Shown piece after piece: positions 23,562 to 34,545 of a DNA stretch of 64,000 nt. Positions within the stretch are counted from its first letter, which is position 1. Every line of letters begins with the position of its first letter. A model generated the notes under the pieces. The model did no database searches. It was given only the letters and a program-made list of their open reading frames with translations, and was not told where the DNA came from. Source of the stretch: Parasponia andersonii (taxonomy: Eukaryota; Streptophyta; Magnoliopsida; Rosales; Cannabaceae); assembly GCA_002914805.1 (NCBI GenBank), contig JXTB01000538.1:1-64000 (forward strand), read 5' to 3'. Both the position numbers and the translations under genes were made by a program.

Positions 23562-26500
23562 TTCTTAGAGATGAAAACCATTTTGAAACCTGACTAATGT
23601 GACTTCTAATCTTTTATTTTCTATTTTGATTGAGAAATAAGAAGACATACACATTTTGAGAGACAGAAACTGACCAGTGGTTTATCCGTAATATGAAATA
23701 TAGGATTTAACTTGGTTGTAATTTGTAATTACAGTAGATTGCAGGAGATGCTAATTCTCTGAATTTTTAAAAACAATCATAGTTGCGTTACCTTGATGGA
23801 CTTGCAGTTAGCATTATCCAAAACATATATTGATGTGCAAAAAATATTTTGAAAATTTATATTTGTCAATAGCCACTTTTAAACTGGTGAACCTACCTAG
23901 TAAACAACTAATCTAAAATGAAGTATGCAGAATGTCATACACTTATAACGGTTATCAGTGATATGTCCTCTCTTCCTGTACCATGATCAAGTACTAAATT
24001 TTTAAGGTCGGAAAACTTTGAAAGAAGGCTTGTTTTAATCTGTACTCTGAAAAACATTGGTAAAATGCAACTTATTTTCAATTTGAAAGAAAAATTATTG
24101 GAAAAGGGCTTTAAGATTCTTGAAGACATTTTATTTGCTTTTTCCTCTGTAGTCTGCCTTTGCATTGGCTTCTTGTTTCTATAATGCTGTAAGATTCTTT
24201 TTTTAATGGTCAATGGATATGTTACTTTGGTTATGCCAGCTGACTCGATGAATTTTTTCTCTTGTTTGACTCTAGTCCCCAAAGGAGGACCTGGAAATTG
24301 CTGCAAGGTCATACATGTCCTTTTGGATAGAGCTTGCAAGTACTCCATATGGTTCAGTATTAGATGCTACAAAAATGTTTTGGCCAGTTGCTCTTCCACG
24401 AAAAAGCCATTTTAGAGCAGCAGCTAAAATGAGAGCTGCGAATCTTGAAAATGAGTTTTATAGAAACATTGGCTTGGAATCTGCTAATGGTACTGTTCCA
24501 CGGGAGAGAATAGGAGATGCTTCCATAAATCCTGTTAAGATAATTGTTGGTGCTGATGTGGAAATGTCAATCACTCGTACTCGAGTGGTCACAGCAACGG
24601 CATTGGGAACTTTTGCATCTAAGTTGGAAGAAAAATCTATGCAATATGTAGTTGATCCGCTATCAGATGCACTTACCTCTTTATCTGGTGTCCAGCGGCA
24701 GGTACTACTTCTGCTTTTCAAGATTGATTTTGTCTGCAAGTTTATACCCTCATCCCTTTCTCTCTGTTCCTCATGTTCCATTTAATAATTTACATTCTCT
24801 CCAGGTTGCCTCTATGGTTCTTATTTCTTGGTTCAAAGAGATCAGAAGCAGGGATGCATATGCAAATCAGGGAACTTTGCCTGGTTTTCCTAATCATCTT
24901 AGAAATTGGTTGTTGGACTTGTTAGCATGCTCTGACCCTACTTTCCCGACAAAAGATTCAGTTCTTCCTTATTCGGAGCTTTCAAGAACATATTCTAAGA
25001 TGCGTGGTGAAGCTAGTCAGTTATTACATGCTATGGAGTTATCGGGTATGTTCAATGATTTATTGGCAACTACAAAGTTTGAATGCGAAACCTTGAGTGC
25101 GGATGATGCAATAAATCTTGCATCCAAAGTTCCGGCCTTATGTAATGATAATGTTGGAAATGATTCTTTTGGACATCTTGATGATATGGAATCAGCAAAA
25201 CAACGACTTCTTACAACATCAGGATATTTAAAATGTGTTCAGGTATTCTTTGAGAATTGGCCATTTTTTTGTAATTCACAAAAGATATAAACTTTTCTTT
25301 ATGGAGTTCCTGCATTAATTATCTTTCTGAATTGTGATTTCATTTTGATAAGTCATCTCTTGTTCCCAATTTTCTCTGAGCTTTAATTTCATTTTGAAAA
25401 GCAATTTTTGTTTGCTCTTTCTCTCTTATACATTCTCATTCTTGCTTTCTGGAATGATCTGCAGAGTAATCTGCATGTTTCTGTTTCTGCCTTAGTTGCC
25501 GCAGCAGTTGTTTGGATGTCGGAGCTGCCTGCACGGCTTAATCCAGTTATCTTGCCTCTTATGGCTTCAATCAGAAGAGAACAGGTATTATTTTTGGCAC
25601 GTGTACAATTTTAAGTAGATAAGTACTTTAAGATCAGTTTTAGTATTTCTTAAATTTCTTTTGAAGGAGGAGAAACTGCAAGAGAAGGCCGCCGAAGCAC
25701 TTACAGAGCTTATTTATTACTGTATTTTGCGTAAGCCTAGCCCAAATGATAAGTTAATCAAGAATGTATGTAGTCTAACATGCATGGATCCTTGTGAGAC
25801 ACCGCAAGCTGCAGTTATCAGTTCCATGGAGATTATTGATGATCAAGATCTCCTCTCTTTTGGGACTGCCACTAGTAAGCAGAAATCAAAGGTTCAGATG
25901 ATGGCTGGTGGTGAAGACCGGTCAAAGGTTGAGGGCTTCTTTAGCAGACGAGGGTCTGAACTTGCATTGAGGCATCTTTGTGAGAAGTTTGGTGCTTCAT
26001 TATTTGATAAGCTTCCTAAATTATGGGATTGCCTCACAGAAGTTCTTAAACCTAGTACTAATGGGTCTCTAACTTCAAATGAGAAGCAAGTTACACAGAT
26101 TGTTGACTCTGTTAAGGATCCTCAAGTCTTGATAAATAATATCCAGGTTAGTCCAATCCTTCTATTTTCTTATGTCTTGTCCTTTGATTTTCTTTGTGAC
26201 CTGGAGATGTGATGCTAACATCAAGACAGTTTACCTTCTTTTCAACTAAACGTTTATACTAAAAGTCTTGTGTTTCTGTTTTTTTTTTTTTTTTCGTATG
26301 AACAATTGCATAAATGCACAATGTTTGTTGCTACTGATCCTCGTAGGCATTTAGGTATATTTCTGATATCAGTCAGTTAGATTTAGTTATTGCTTTATGA
26401 AAAATCAGCATTACCATATTAACTGCAATCGACAGCTATAATTATTTTCTCTTAAGGGTTTTGGTGGCTAATGTCAGGTTATTGAAAATGGAATTTCAGG

Positions 26501-29500
26501 ATCTAGAAGATAAAAGATCGTTTTTGATTTGAAAAGGGGCACTATGAATAATCTACTTGTTTTCTTTTTTTATTTTTTTTATAATGAGAAAAACACTGAT
26601 TGGTATTATTGATATTAAAAGTGAAACAAAAGACGATGAGGAAACGTCAGAGATTACGACTCCAACTGGATCTGAAATCAAATAATTTTTAGAATCGTCA
26701 GTTTGAAAAATCCATAAAGCAACCCAATGTTTAACCCTGTCCCACACTGAATCTATGTCTCATCCACATCTTCAAAGATTATCTATTTCTCTGATTCCTT
26801 TCCAGCTACAGAACCCAACAATTAGCCGTAATGGCTGCGTTCAAAGTAAAACAATGATTATCTGGTTCCTTCAGAGAGAATATTATACTTTAGAACTTAT
26901 GGCTATAACGAAAGTTCAGGTGCAGGAGTTGGGATGCATTTACTAGTTCATATTGGGAGTGAAAAGGAATTATAAGTTGGTTTTTCTGTTGAGATTTTAC
27001 GAATAGTGTGGAGTCAATATGATTATTTAGAATTATTGCAATTTATTTATTGGCCACGTGCCTTATCACCTAGGAATTAAAGTAAAAAAAATATGGTGGG
27101 AAGTGAACACTGTAATCTCATGCTAAAATTTTTTAAAATATCTTAAAACTGAAATCTTTTACAAATTTGAACTGATATCTCGTACTCACAAAAGGAGTTG
27201 GAAAGGAATTGTTAATTATAATAGCATGTTGTCCTTCATTTCTTTTCAATAGTCCCTTAAATGTTACCACACGTGGTGGTCTTGTGATATACCTCTGCAT
27301 ACTATTCTCTCTAGCAAGCTTGTGTTTGCCAACTTACCAAGCATTCATTTGTTGGGATGGTCTTTTCTTAGGGTTTTTTTTAAGTCTTTACAGTATCGTC
27401 ATGAAACTTTGTACAGTAACAAGTGTAAATATAAATAGTATTTTAGCATATTTTGCAATAACAATTCACAATTTATTAGTGGTTCTAATCTGCAGTGACT
27501 GTAAAATAGCCATTTATCTTGCAATGTGAAATCACTCAATCAGTGACGTCTCATTAAAATTTTTCAAGCGTATTGTTGCTTTCTGATTTGCAGGTGGTAC
27601 GTTCTATTGCTCCTATGCTAAACGAAGCACTTAAACCAAAACTTCTGTCCCTTCTCCCATGCCTTTTCTATTGTATTCGTCATTCACACATAGCTGTTAG
27701 ATTAGCTTCTTCTCGGTGCATTACTTCAATGGCCAAGTCAATGACAGCACATGCAATGGGAGCTATAATTGAAAATGCTATTCAGATGTTAGGAGATAAT
27801 AAATCTGTTAGTGCAAGACAGGGCGCAGGAATGTTGATTAGTTTGCTAGTTCGTGGATTGGGTGTGGAGCTGGTTTCCTATGCTCCTTTGTTAGTTGTTC
27901 CCCTTCTAAGGTGTATGAGTGATTGTGACCAGTCTGTCAGACAAAGTGTGACTCATAGTTTTGCTGCCCTTGTACCTCTTCTTCCTTTGGCTCGAGGTCT
28001 TCCTCCACCTGTCGGACTGAGTGATAGTTTCTCTAGGAGTGCCGAAGATGCACAATTTCTTGAGCAACTACTTGACAACTCCAATATTGATGATTACAAA
28101 CTCTGTACTGATTTGAAAGTTACATTAAGGAGGTAAGTATCACTGTCTTTATTGGAGTACTAGATGCAAAGCTTTTTGAGAAAGTACTTGACAAGTTGCA
28201 TATTCATTATTACAAGCTTTAGTGCTGATGAGAGTGACACTGAGGATATAGCTATTACACTTTGATTGGTGATGGTACAGTAATGAATTCAAATTTTTTG
28301 GTAAATAATCTCTCTTATGGGAAAAAAAAATGAACAATAAATAAATGTCATTCTTACAATAGCATTGGATTATACATAAAATATATACACATGTATACAT
28401 ATGTTTATATTTGGTTGGGTACCAGGGCACATGCATACAAATATAGATATATTATTTCAGTTCTGAGCTGTTATGATCTGTTCAGGTATCAACAAGAAGG
28501 TATAAATTGGTTGGCTTTCTTAAAACGTTTCAAGCTTCATGGAATTTTGTGTGATGATATGGGGCTTGGTAAAACACTTCAAGCCTCTGCTATTGTGGCT
28601 TCCGACATAGTTGAGTGCCGTACTTCAAATAACAGTGAGGGTCTGTCTCCATCTTTAATTATATGCCCATCAACCCTTGTCGGACACTGGGCATTTGAGA
28701 TAGAGAAGTACATCGATGTTTCCATCATATCTACTCTTCAATATGTTGGTTCTGCTCAAGAGCGCATTTCTCTTAGAGAACATTTTGCTAAGCATAATGT
28801 AATAATAACATCATATGACGTGATTCGTAAAGACATTGATCATCTAGGAAAGCTGCAATGGAATTACTGTATCCTAGATGAAGGGCATATCATAAAGAAT
28901 GCAAAGTCTAAAATTACACATGCAGTAAAGCAATTGAAAGCTCAGCACCGCTTGATATTGAGTGGAACACCAATCCAGGTTGGTTAGTGGTTTATAAACT
29001 CTCACAAAAATTTGAAAGTACTCTCAAGGTTATTGAAAAATTGCCTTTACACTTTGTTGCAGAATAACGTCATGGACTTGTGGTCCCTTTTTGATTTTTT
29101 AATGCCAGGGTTTCTGGGAACTGAGAGACAGGTGTGTATTGTTTATTCCTCTCTTTTAAAATAAACTTTATGTGTGTTGCTCCTTGACATTATATGTCAT
29201 TCAGTTAAGGACATGTTGCTGTTAACATACAGTTTTAGTTGAATGTATAAATGTAAAGAAGCTGTAGGAAACTGTTGCGGTGGAGTGGTTTTCATGTGAA
29301 CAATTGAAGAATGTAAATAACTCTGAGAATATTATTGAAAAAAATATAACAAACCTGATTTTTAAATTGGGGATTAGGAATTTAAATAGTTAAACATATT
29401 CTTGAAATAGTTAGGTTTTTTTTGTTTGGTTACCACTTTTTACTGTTAGCTTCATGTGATTTACTATTATCATCTGTCCAACCAAGAAAATATTGATCTG

Positions 29501-32500
29501 ATGCTACTCTGAGCAGTTCCAAGGCACTTATGGAAAACCATTGCTAGCAGCCAGAGATCCTAAATGTTCTGCCAAGGATGCTGAAGCAGGGGCACTTGCT
29601 ATGGAAGCATTGCACAAACAGGTTAAATTTCTTTTTGACGGAAAATTCTCTTTTAAAAAATGGTATTCTGTTTCTGTTGTTGGTTCGTATACCTTGAGAA
29701 ATATATATGTTAAATGTAGTTTTCTTTATTTAGTTTTGGTGGCCTTCTTGTCCCCCATAATTGTATTTTCTTTATATTTCTTATTAAAAGAAAGTATATC
29801 AAGGACAAAAAATTCTGGAGAGAGTGTAGACTTTTGCCGTGAACAATATCAAAGTTATGTGAAATTTCTAAAGACAGCAGATATTTTCTCTGGTAGTCGT
29901 TGTTCTTTGGATTAAAATATTTATCGGTCAAGTTACTCTAGTCTGAAAACCGAATGAAAATTTGTACTTTTCTAACTGGACTTCCAATGTAATAGGTCAT
30001 GCCTTTTCTCCTCCGCCGAACAAAGGATGAAGTTTTGTCTGATCTTCCAGAGAAAATTATTCAGGACAGATTCTGTGACCTGAGCCCTGTGCAATTAAAA
30101 CTGTATGAGCAATTTTCTGGTTCACATGTAAAACAAGAAATCTCCAGTATGGTAAAATTAAACGAGTCAGGAGATACAGGAGAAGGAAGCAGCGTGTCAA
30201 CCAAAGCATCTTCACATATTTTCCAGGTAAGGTGCTATTTATTTACTTTTGTTGCTTGTTTAGTTTCAGACAAGTTCCTGCGGTCTATTATCTTGCATTC
30301 TCATATACCCATTGATGTAGAATAAGACAAGAAAACATAGAGAAATGGAAAGAATAAGTAGAATAGCAAGAGATAAACAAGATAGATAAGAAATTAGAAA
30401 GATAGAGACAGATAGAATAGAATCAAGGGAAAGAATCAAACAGAAATAGATGAATAGAAACTAACAGAAACTTGAAACTTAAATCTAGTTACCCAAAATT
30501 AAATAAAGACCTAATTATAAATCTAAATAATTCAAAATAATATAATATTATAATTTCCTAGCATATTATATTCCATGTCTACTCCGATGTTGCAGGCACT
30601 TCAGTATTTGCTAAAGCTTTGTAGTCACCCATTGCTCGTCCTTGGAGAAAAGATTCCTGAGTCAGTTGCATGCCTTTTGTCTGAGCAACCTGCTAGTTCT
30701 GACATTATCTCGGAACTGCATCGACCATGCCACTCTCCCAAACTTGTTGCACTTCAGGAGATCCTGGAAGAGTGTGGGATAGGTGTTGATGCATCTAATT
30801 CTGAAGCTACTGTGGGTGTTGGACAGCATAGAGTCTTGATATTTGCCCAGCATAAAGTAATGTTCAGTTAACTCCGACTCTCTCCAGATTTTTTTTTTTG
30901 GTTTTCCTTAACTACCTCTCATACATCTATGGCATCTTATCTAGGCCTTTCTGGACATAATAGAAAGAGACTTGTTTCAGATGCACATGAAAAGGTCAGT
31001 TGTCTTGCCCTTTATTTTCAAAGTACATTTTCTTTTGTAGAAATGATGAACAGAATTTTATGCTTTCGTCATAATTTTCTTGGTGATGATTTGAAAGTCT
31101 TGTTTCCGCTATCAATTAGAAGTTCAAACCAATAGGATGTTAATAAAAACGAGTCCTTTAATGTGCTTTGATTACATGCACTCCTGAAATGTTGATTGTA
31201 TGGAAGAGTGTTTCATGATTGTTTATTTATGTGCATATTTAGATAGGATGTTAATAAAAACGAGTCCTTTAATGTGCTTTGATTACATGCACTCCTGAAA
31301 TGTTGGTTGTATGGAAGAGTGTTTCATGATTGTTTATTTATGTGCATATTTAGATAGGGAGTATCTGAGACTTTTCTTACTTTTCAATATTTGTAACTTC
31401 AGTGCACTGTTATAATGGAGTTTCGCCAATCATTCTGTTAAAAAATTGCTGCTTTTGCCCTTTCTGAGATTTTAATACCCTGTCCCCCTTAATTGTGCAA
31501 AACAGATATAAAGTACCACTGGTTATAGATGCATTATGCACTCTAATTGGTTTCGTTTTTGAAGCAGTGTGACCTACTTGCGGTTGGATGGATCAGTTGA
31601 ACCAGGAAAACGTTTTGACATTGTTAAAGCTTTCAATTCAGACCCTACTATTGATGCGTTACTGCTGACGACACACGGTATGTTCTTTCCCATTCAAGGC
31701 TTACATAAATGATCCACTTAAGTTACTAAATTTAATCACTATTTCTAGTTGGAGGCCTTGGGTTGAACCTGACATCTGCTGACACACTCATTTTTATGGA
31801 GCATGACTGGAATCCAATGCGCGATCATCAGGTAAATTTGTCTTGTGTCTGAGTATCTTCTTATATAGATTCCAATCATGTTTCTTGTCCGAGTATGGGT
31901 GCACACAAGTCTTTTGCCATTAAGCATTTTCCGTAAAGAGATTTTGGTTTCTTCAAGCAGATTAGGATTGGTTCCTTTGTTGTCAAATTGTTAATCTGTT
32001 GCATTTTTACATTGATTCTTAATTTAATTTTATTGATACCCTTTATAAATGATACTAGTGCAATGGGATGGTGTACTTTTTAATACCCTTGTGCATTTAT
32101 TGTGGTGAATCTCTAATCTCCCATGTCTTTCTTACCCTTGCTTCCCCTCTTTCTCCGCCTACAACTCTCTCCTAATTCTCACCGTTTATTCTAAAAAGCA
32201 TATCTGACAAGGACCAATCTCATTTTCCTGCCCTTGTAATTCAAGTATCTGAAATTTTTAGTGTGTTCTTTGACCCGTGGAGAAACAAATTTAACTTACT
32301 AGTTCTGTCTCCCGTTTGGGTTTTAGCAACCAATTATGGTCTGTTCAGTTTTAAATGTTTCTTGCATTTGTGACGTAAGTCTGAATTTCAGCAAGCCATC
32401 TGAAAATGGCCTCCAGGAAAGTTCCTTAAGGGATCTGTGATTCTTCAGTTGAATGTTTCAGCCTCTATTAGGCTACATATTACTAACTGGATGTGAGATG

Positions 32501-33177
32501 AATGTCTCCTTTTCGCTCAAATTTTTCATTTTGTCAAATGACATGTAGTGTTGGATGGCTGAGAGGTTCATTCTATGCATCTGACAAAAGATATTTTTTT
32601 TTCGATCTTCATTAATTTGCAGGCAATGGATAGAGCACACAGGTTGGGTCAGAAAAAAGTTGTAAACGTTCACCGTCTGATAATGCGTGGAACTCTGGAA
32701 GAGAAAGTTATGAGCTTGCAAAAGTTTAAACTTTCAGTTGCTAATGCTGTTATCAATGCAGAAAATGCTAGCATGAAAACAATGAATACAGACCAGTTAC
32801 TTGATCTATTTGCATCGGCAGAGACCACCTCTAAAAAGGTATTGGTTTGTTCTTCCTTGGTCATAATATTTATGTAGGTGCTCCGTGACAGTTTTTTTCA
32901 CTCGAGCTAGATGAGTGCACTGAAAATGAGACTGTTGTGAACAAAATATGAAGTTTTACCATTTCTTTGTTAGGTTTTTTTTGTCAGATAATTATTTTGC
33001 TTTTTTCAGGGAACTGTATCCGAGCAATCAGATAACAAGTTCAATGACGGCACCAAATTAATGGGCAGCAGGAAGGGGTTAAAAGCCATTCTTGGTGGGC
33101 TGGAGGAGCTCTGGGATCAATCTCAGTACACTGAAGAATACAATCTAGGTCAATTCTTGTCAAAGCTTAGTGGCTAA
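14151..33177 (+). CDS. BTAF1: BTAF1/MOT1 TBP-associated Swi2/Snf2 ATPase (RGD3 family; 2,045 aa, 28 exons)
   Basis: Exons: 14151-14199, 14331-14425, 14522-14736, 14872-14926, 15197-15278, 16024-16346, 17076-17184, 17618-18221, 18383-18515, 18650-18718, 20245-20456, 22634-22862, 23070-23243, 24276-24701, 24805-25242, 25465-25584, 25667-26146, 27594-28132, 28486-28978, 29063-29131, 29517-29621, 29996-30226, 30596-30856, 30945-30994, 31568-31677, 31749-31831, 32623-32838, 33010-33177. The spliced frame is open for 2,045 codons, the length I recall for Arabidopsis RGD3. Residues 1 to about 1,440 are HEAT-like helical repeats ([29 protein letters not shown]) that in the family grip TBP. The ATPase carries DDMGLGKT (GKT 1479-1481), DEGH (1582-1585), SGTPIQ (from 1610), [11 protein letters not shown] and MDRAHRLGQ (about 1920). 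Known role: ATP-driven removal of TBP from DNA. The gene appears intact. Its 3' end converges on ALKBH6. Confidence 0.97.
15525..15625 (-). repeat. Possible SINE remnant in BTAF1 intron 5
   Basis: Read on the minus strand, the segment contains GGTTCTGAGTTCGAATTCC, resembling a Pol III B box, preceded by a weak A-box-like AGTAGTAACC stretch. This pattern fits a tRNA-derived plant SINE fragment, but no target duplication or full-length copy is visible. The same intron carries two copies of TTGTTTATGCAGG (15891 and 16012), the second being the real acceptor of exon 6. Confidence 0.3.
17240..17500. repeat. Degenerate ATT/GTT trinucleotide tract in BTAF1 intron 7
   Basis: About 260 bases of imperfect TTA/TTG/TTC triplets (for example attattgttattatta, ttgttgttgccg) fill most of the intron between exons 7 and 8. 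They create open frames of Leu/Ser/Val that are not coding. Confidence 0.7.
18884..19170. repeat. Imperfect tandem repeats in BTAF1 intron 10
   Basis: Two diverged units start at 18884 and 18981 (period about 97) with the shared words TTCGACAACTGTCT, CACATTGCATA and ATACACC.CAAAGGTG. The second half of the unit is repeated again from about 19105 (period about 63) with AATACACCACAAAGGTG and CTTAGGTGTTAA. The repeats lie in a 1.5-kb intron with no other visible structure. Confidence 0.8.
21140..22010. mobile_element. Tourist-like (PIF/Harbinger) MITE in BTAF1 intron 11
   Basis: The left end reads GGGGTTGTTTGGTAT and the right end, reverse-complemented, GGGCCTATTTGGCAT. These imperfect terminal inverted repeats belong to the GGG..TGTTTGG class common in plant MITEs. 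TAA flanks both sides (21137-21139 and 22011-22013), the target duplication expected for PIF/Harbinger elements. Subterminal sequence is rich in AAAAC/GTTTT words on both sides. The 870-bp body contains a 480-base CT-rich tract (21360-21840, repeated CTCTCTCCTCATT) and no transposase. It accounts for much of the 2.2-kb intron. Confidence 0.65.
23527..23558. repeat. (AT)n microsatellite in BTAF1 intron 13
   Basis: About 16 uninterrupted AT dinucleotides occur here. They follow a segment (23461-23525) that on the minus strand carries a B-box-like GGTTAGGGATTCAAAACC and may be a degraded SINE fragment. Confidence 0.75.
31132..31353. repeat. Recent 111-bp tandem duplication in BTAF1 intron 24
   Basis: Two copies of a 111-base unit (31132-31242 and 31243-31353), starting ATAGGATGTTAATAAAAACG, differ at one internal position (GTTGATTG versus GTTGGTTG). 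A third unit start (ATAGGGA) follows at 31354 and diverges at once. Near-identity means a young duplication or an assembly artefact. Confidence 0.93.
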
Positions 33178-34545
33178 ATCCGTGCTTTCCACTTTGTACA
33201 GTGTATATTTCCGAGCAAGTCAGGCCGCAAATTTTGACAGTGAATCTGCCCTTCTCTTCCCAAATTTATTGTTTTATTAATTCTTTTGTCCTCCTGCATG
33301 CTTTATATTATGCAGCAGGGGGTTAGGGAAGAAGAATGGTGTTTTTTAGTGGTTCTGGCAGGAATGAGCTTTTGGCACCGAGGGATTAAGATAGTAACTG
33401 TTGAGACCACACAAGGTTTTGGGAAGGGAAAGAGAAGTGTAAATTTCGGATATTGTAAATACAGTCAATTTCTCTGTTTTTCCTAAAATCAATATTTGCC
33501 TAAAACAATGCTGCTTTAGTTTAATAATATTCTGCCGACTTACCCTGAAAATATTACAACGATAAACATGCTACAAGCCTCACAATGTTTGCTGCAATTC
33601 AAAGTTGTTTTCCTCACGTATGTAAAATAGCTGACGGGAACGTTAGTTGACCCACGTTTTTAAGCTTGCATTGCGTGTCCCGGAAAATTGAGAAAGAAAG
33701 CCCGGGGAAAAGTCACGAGTGTCGTTCAAGAAACCGGGGCTACTAAGAACAGAATGCTGAGCTTACGTAGACAGGGAATAAGAGAAGCAAGTTAATTATT
33801 AGGCAGAGAAGAAGCCAAAGACGCTACGAACATGTCATTATTGAGCCGATCAAATAATTTCACATTTTCTAAATCAGCTTCGTGCCCAAAAAAAATGATA
33901 CAATGATTGCACAAATCTAGATAATCTACTATATAAATTAAAAATTTAAAATATTATTCTTAATTATAGCTATGTGAACTTTATAATAACTTATATCTTA
34001 TAAGTATTTAATAATTTATAACAAAAAAATCATTATTGTAATAAATATATAATTCGGGATATAGTTTGTGACAAAAAAAAAAGTCATTATTGTAATAAAT
34101 ATATAATTCGGGATACTGCCGTGTAAGACAAAAATCCAGACCATTACTTTTATTAACCCAATGTTTAATCTTCCAAGGAACTAGTATAAAATGATAGCAA
34201 CAGAGGAAATAGTAAGACAAAATGCGCATTCAAACGTGACAATGCTAACATAAATTAGAAAGTAATTATTTAAGTAAAAATGACAACCTTTATAATGAAG
34301 TAAATAAATTATATAAATATAGAGATATAAAATGACACTTTTGACGAAGTGGGTTGACTCAAGTGGTAAGAGTATCCATTAGAATTTTGGTCCTAAATTC
34401 GAATCACATCAGAAGTAGTCGTGAAAGTCTATTATTCCTAATCGATTGCATTGCATAAACACTAAATGAGATAACTCCAATCCAAGTATGAGAATGGCCT
34501 TCCGATTAAACTGTTTGAATATTGAACAATTTTACCGAAGGGCAT
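33178..34545. other. Convergent 3' regions of BTAF1 and ALKBH6
   Basis: About 33178-33500 is the BTAF1 3' UTR. About 33630-33830 is a slightly GC-richer patch (CCCGGAAAATTG, CCCGGGG) that I cannot identify. At 34025-34125 the word CATTATTGTAATAAATATATAATTCGGG occurs in part twice with a period of 54 bases, a short tandem duplication. At 34345-34500 there is a SINE-like segment, listed separately. No coding gene is seen. Confidence 0.5.
34345..34510 (+). repeat. tRNA-derived SINE-like element
   Basis: TGACTCAAGTGGTAAGAGT at about 34355 resembles a Pol III A box, and 30 bases later TTCGAATCAC resembles a B box. The spacing is that of a tRNA-derived SINE head; the flanks do not fold as a tRNA, so a functional tRNA gene is unlikely. 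The 3' end and any target duplication are not clear. Confidence 0.45.

Noticed and set aside
24458..24781. Minus-strand frame opposite BTAF1 exon 14
   Set aside because: The plus strand here encodes conserved HEAT-repeat sequence; the antisense frame is incidental.
34345..34410. A functional tRNA gene
   Set aside because: A- and B-box-like words are present, but the flanking bases do not form the acceptor, anticodon and T arms of a tRNA. A SINE-like origin fits better.
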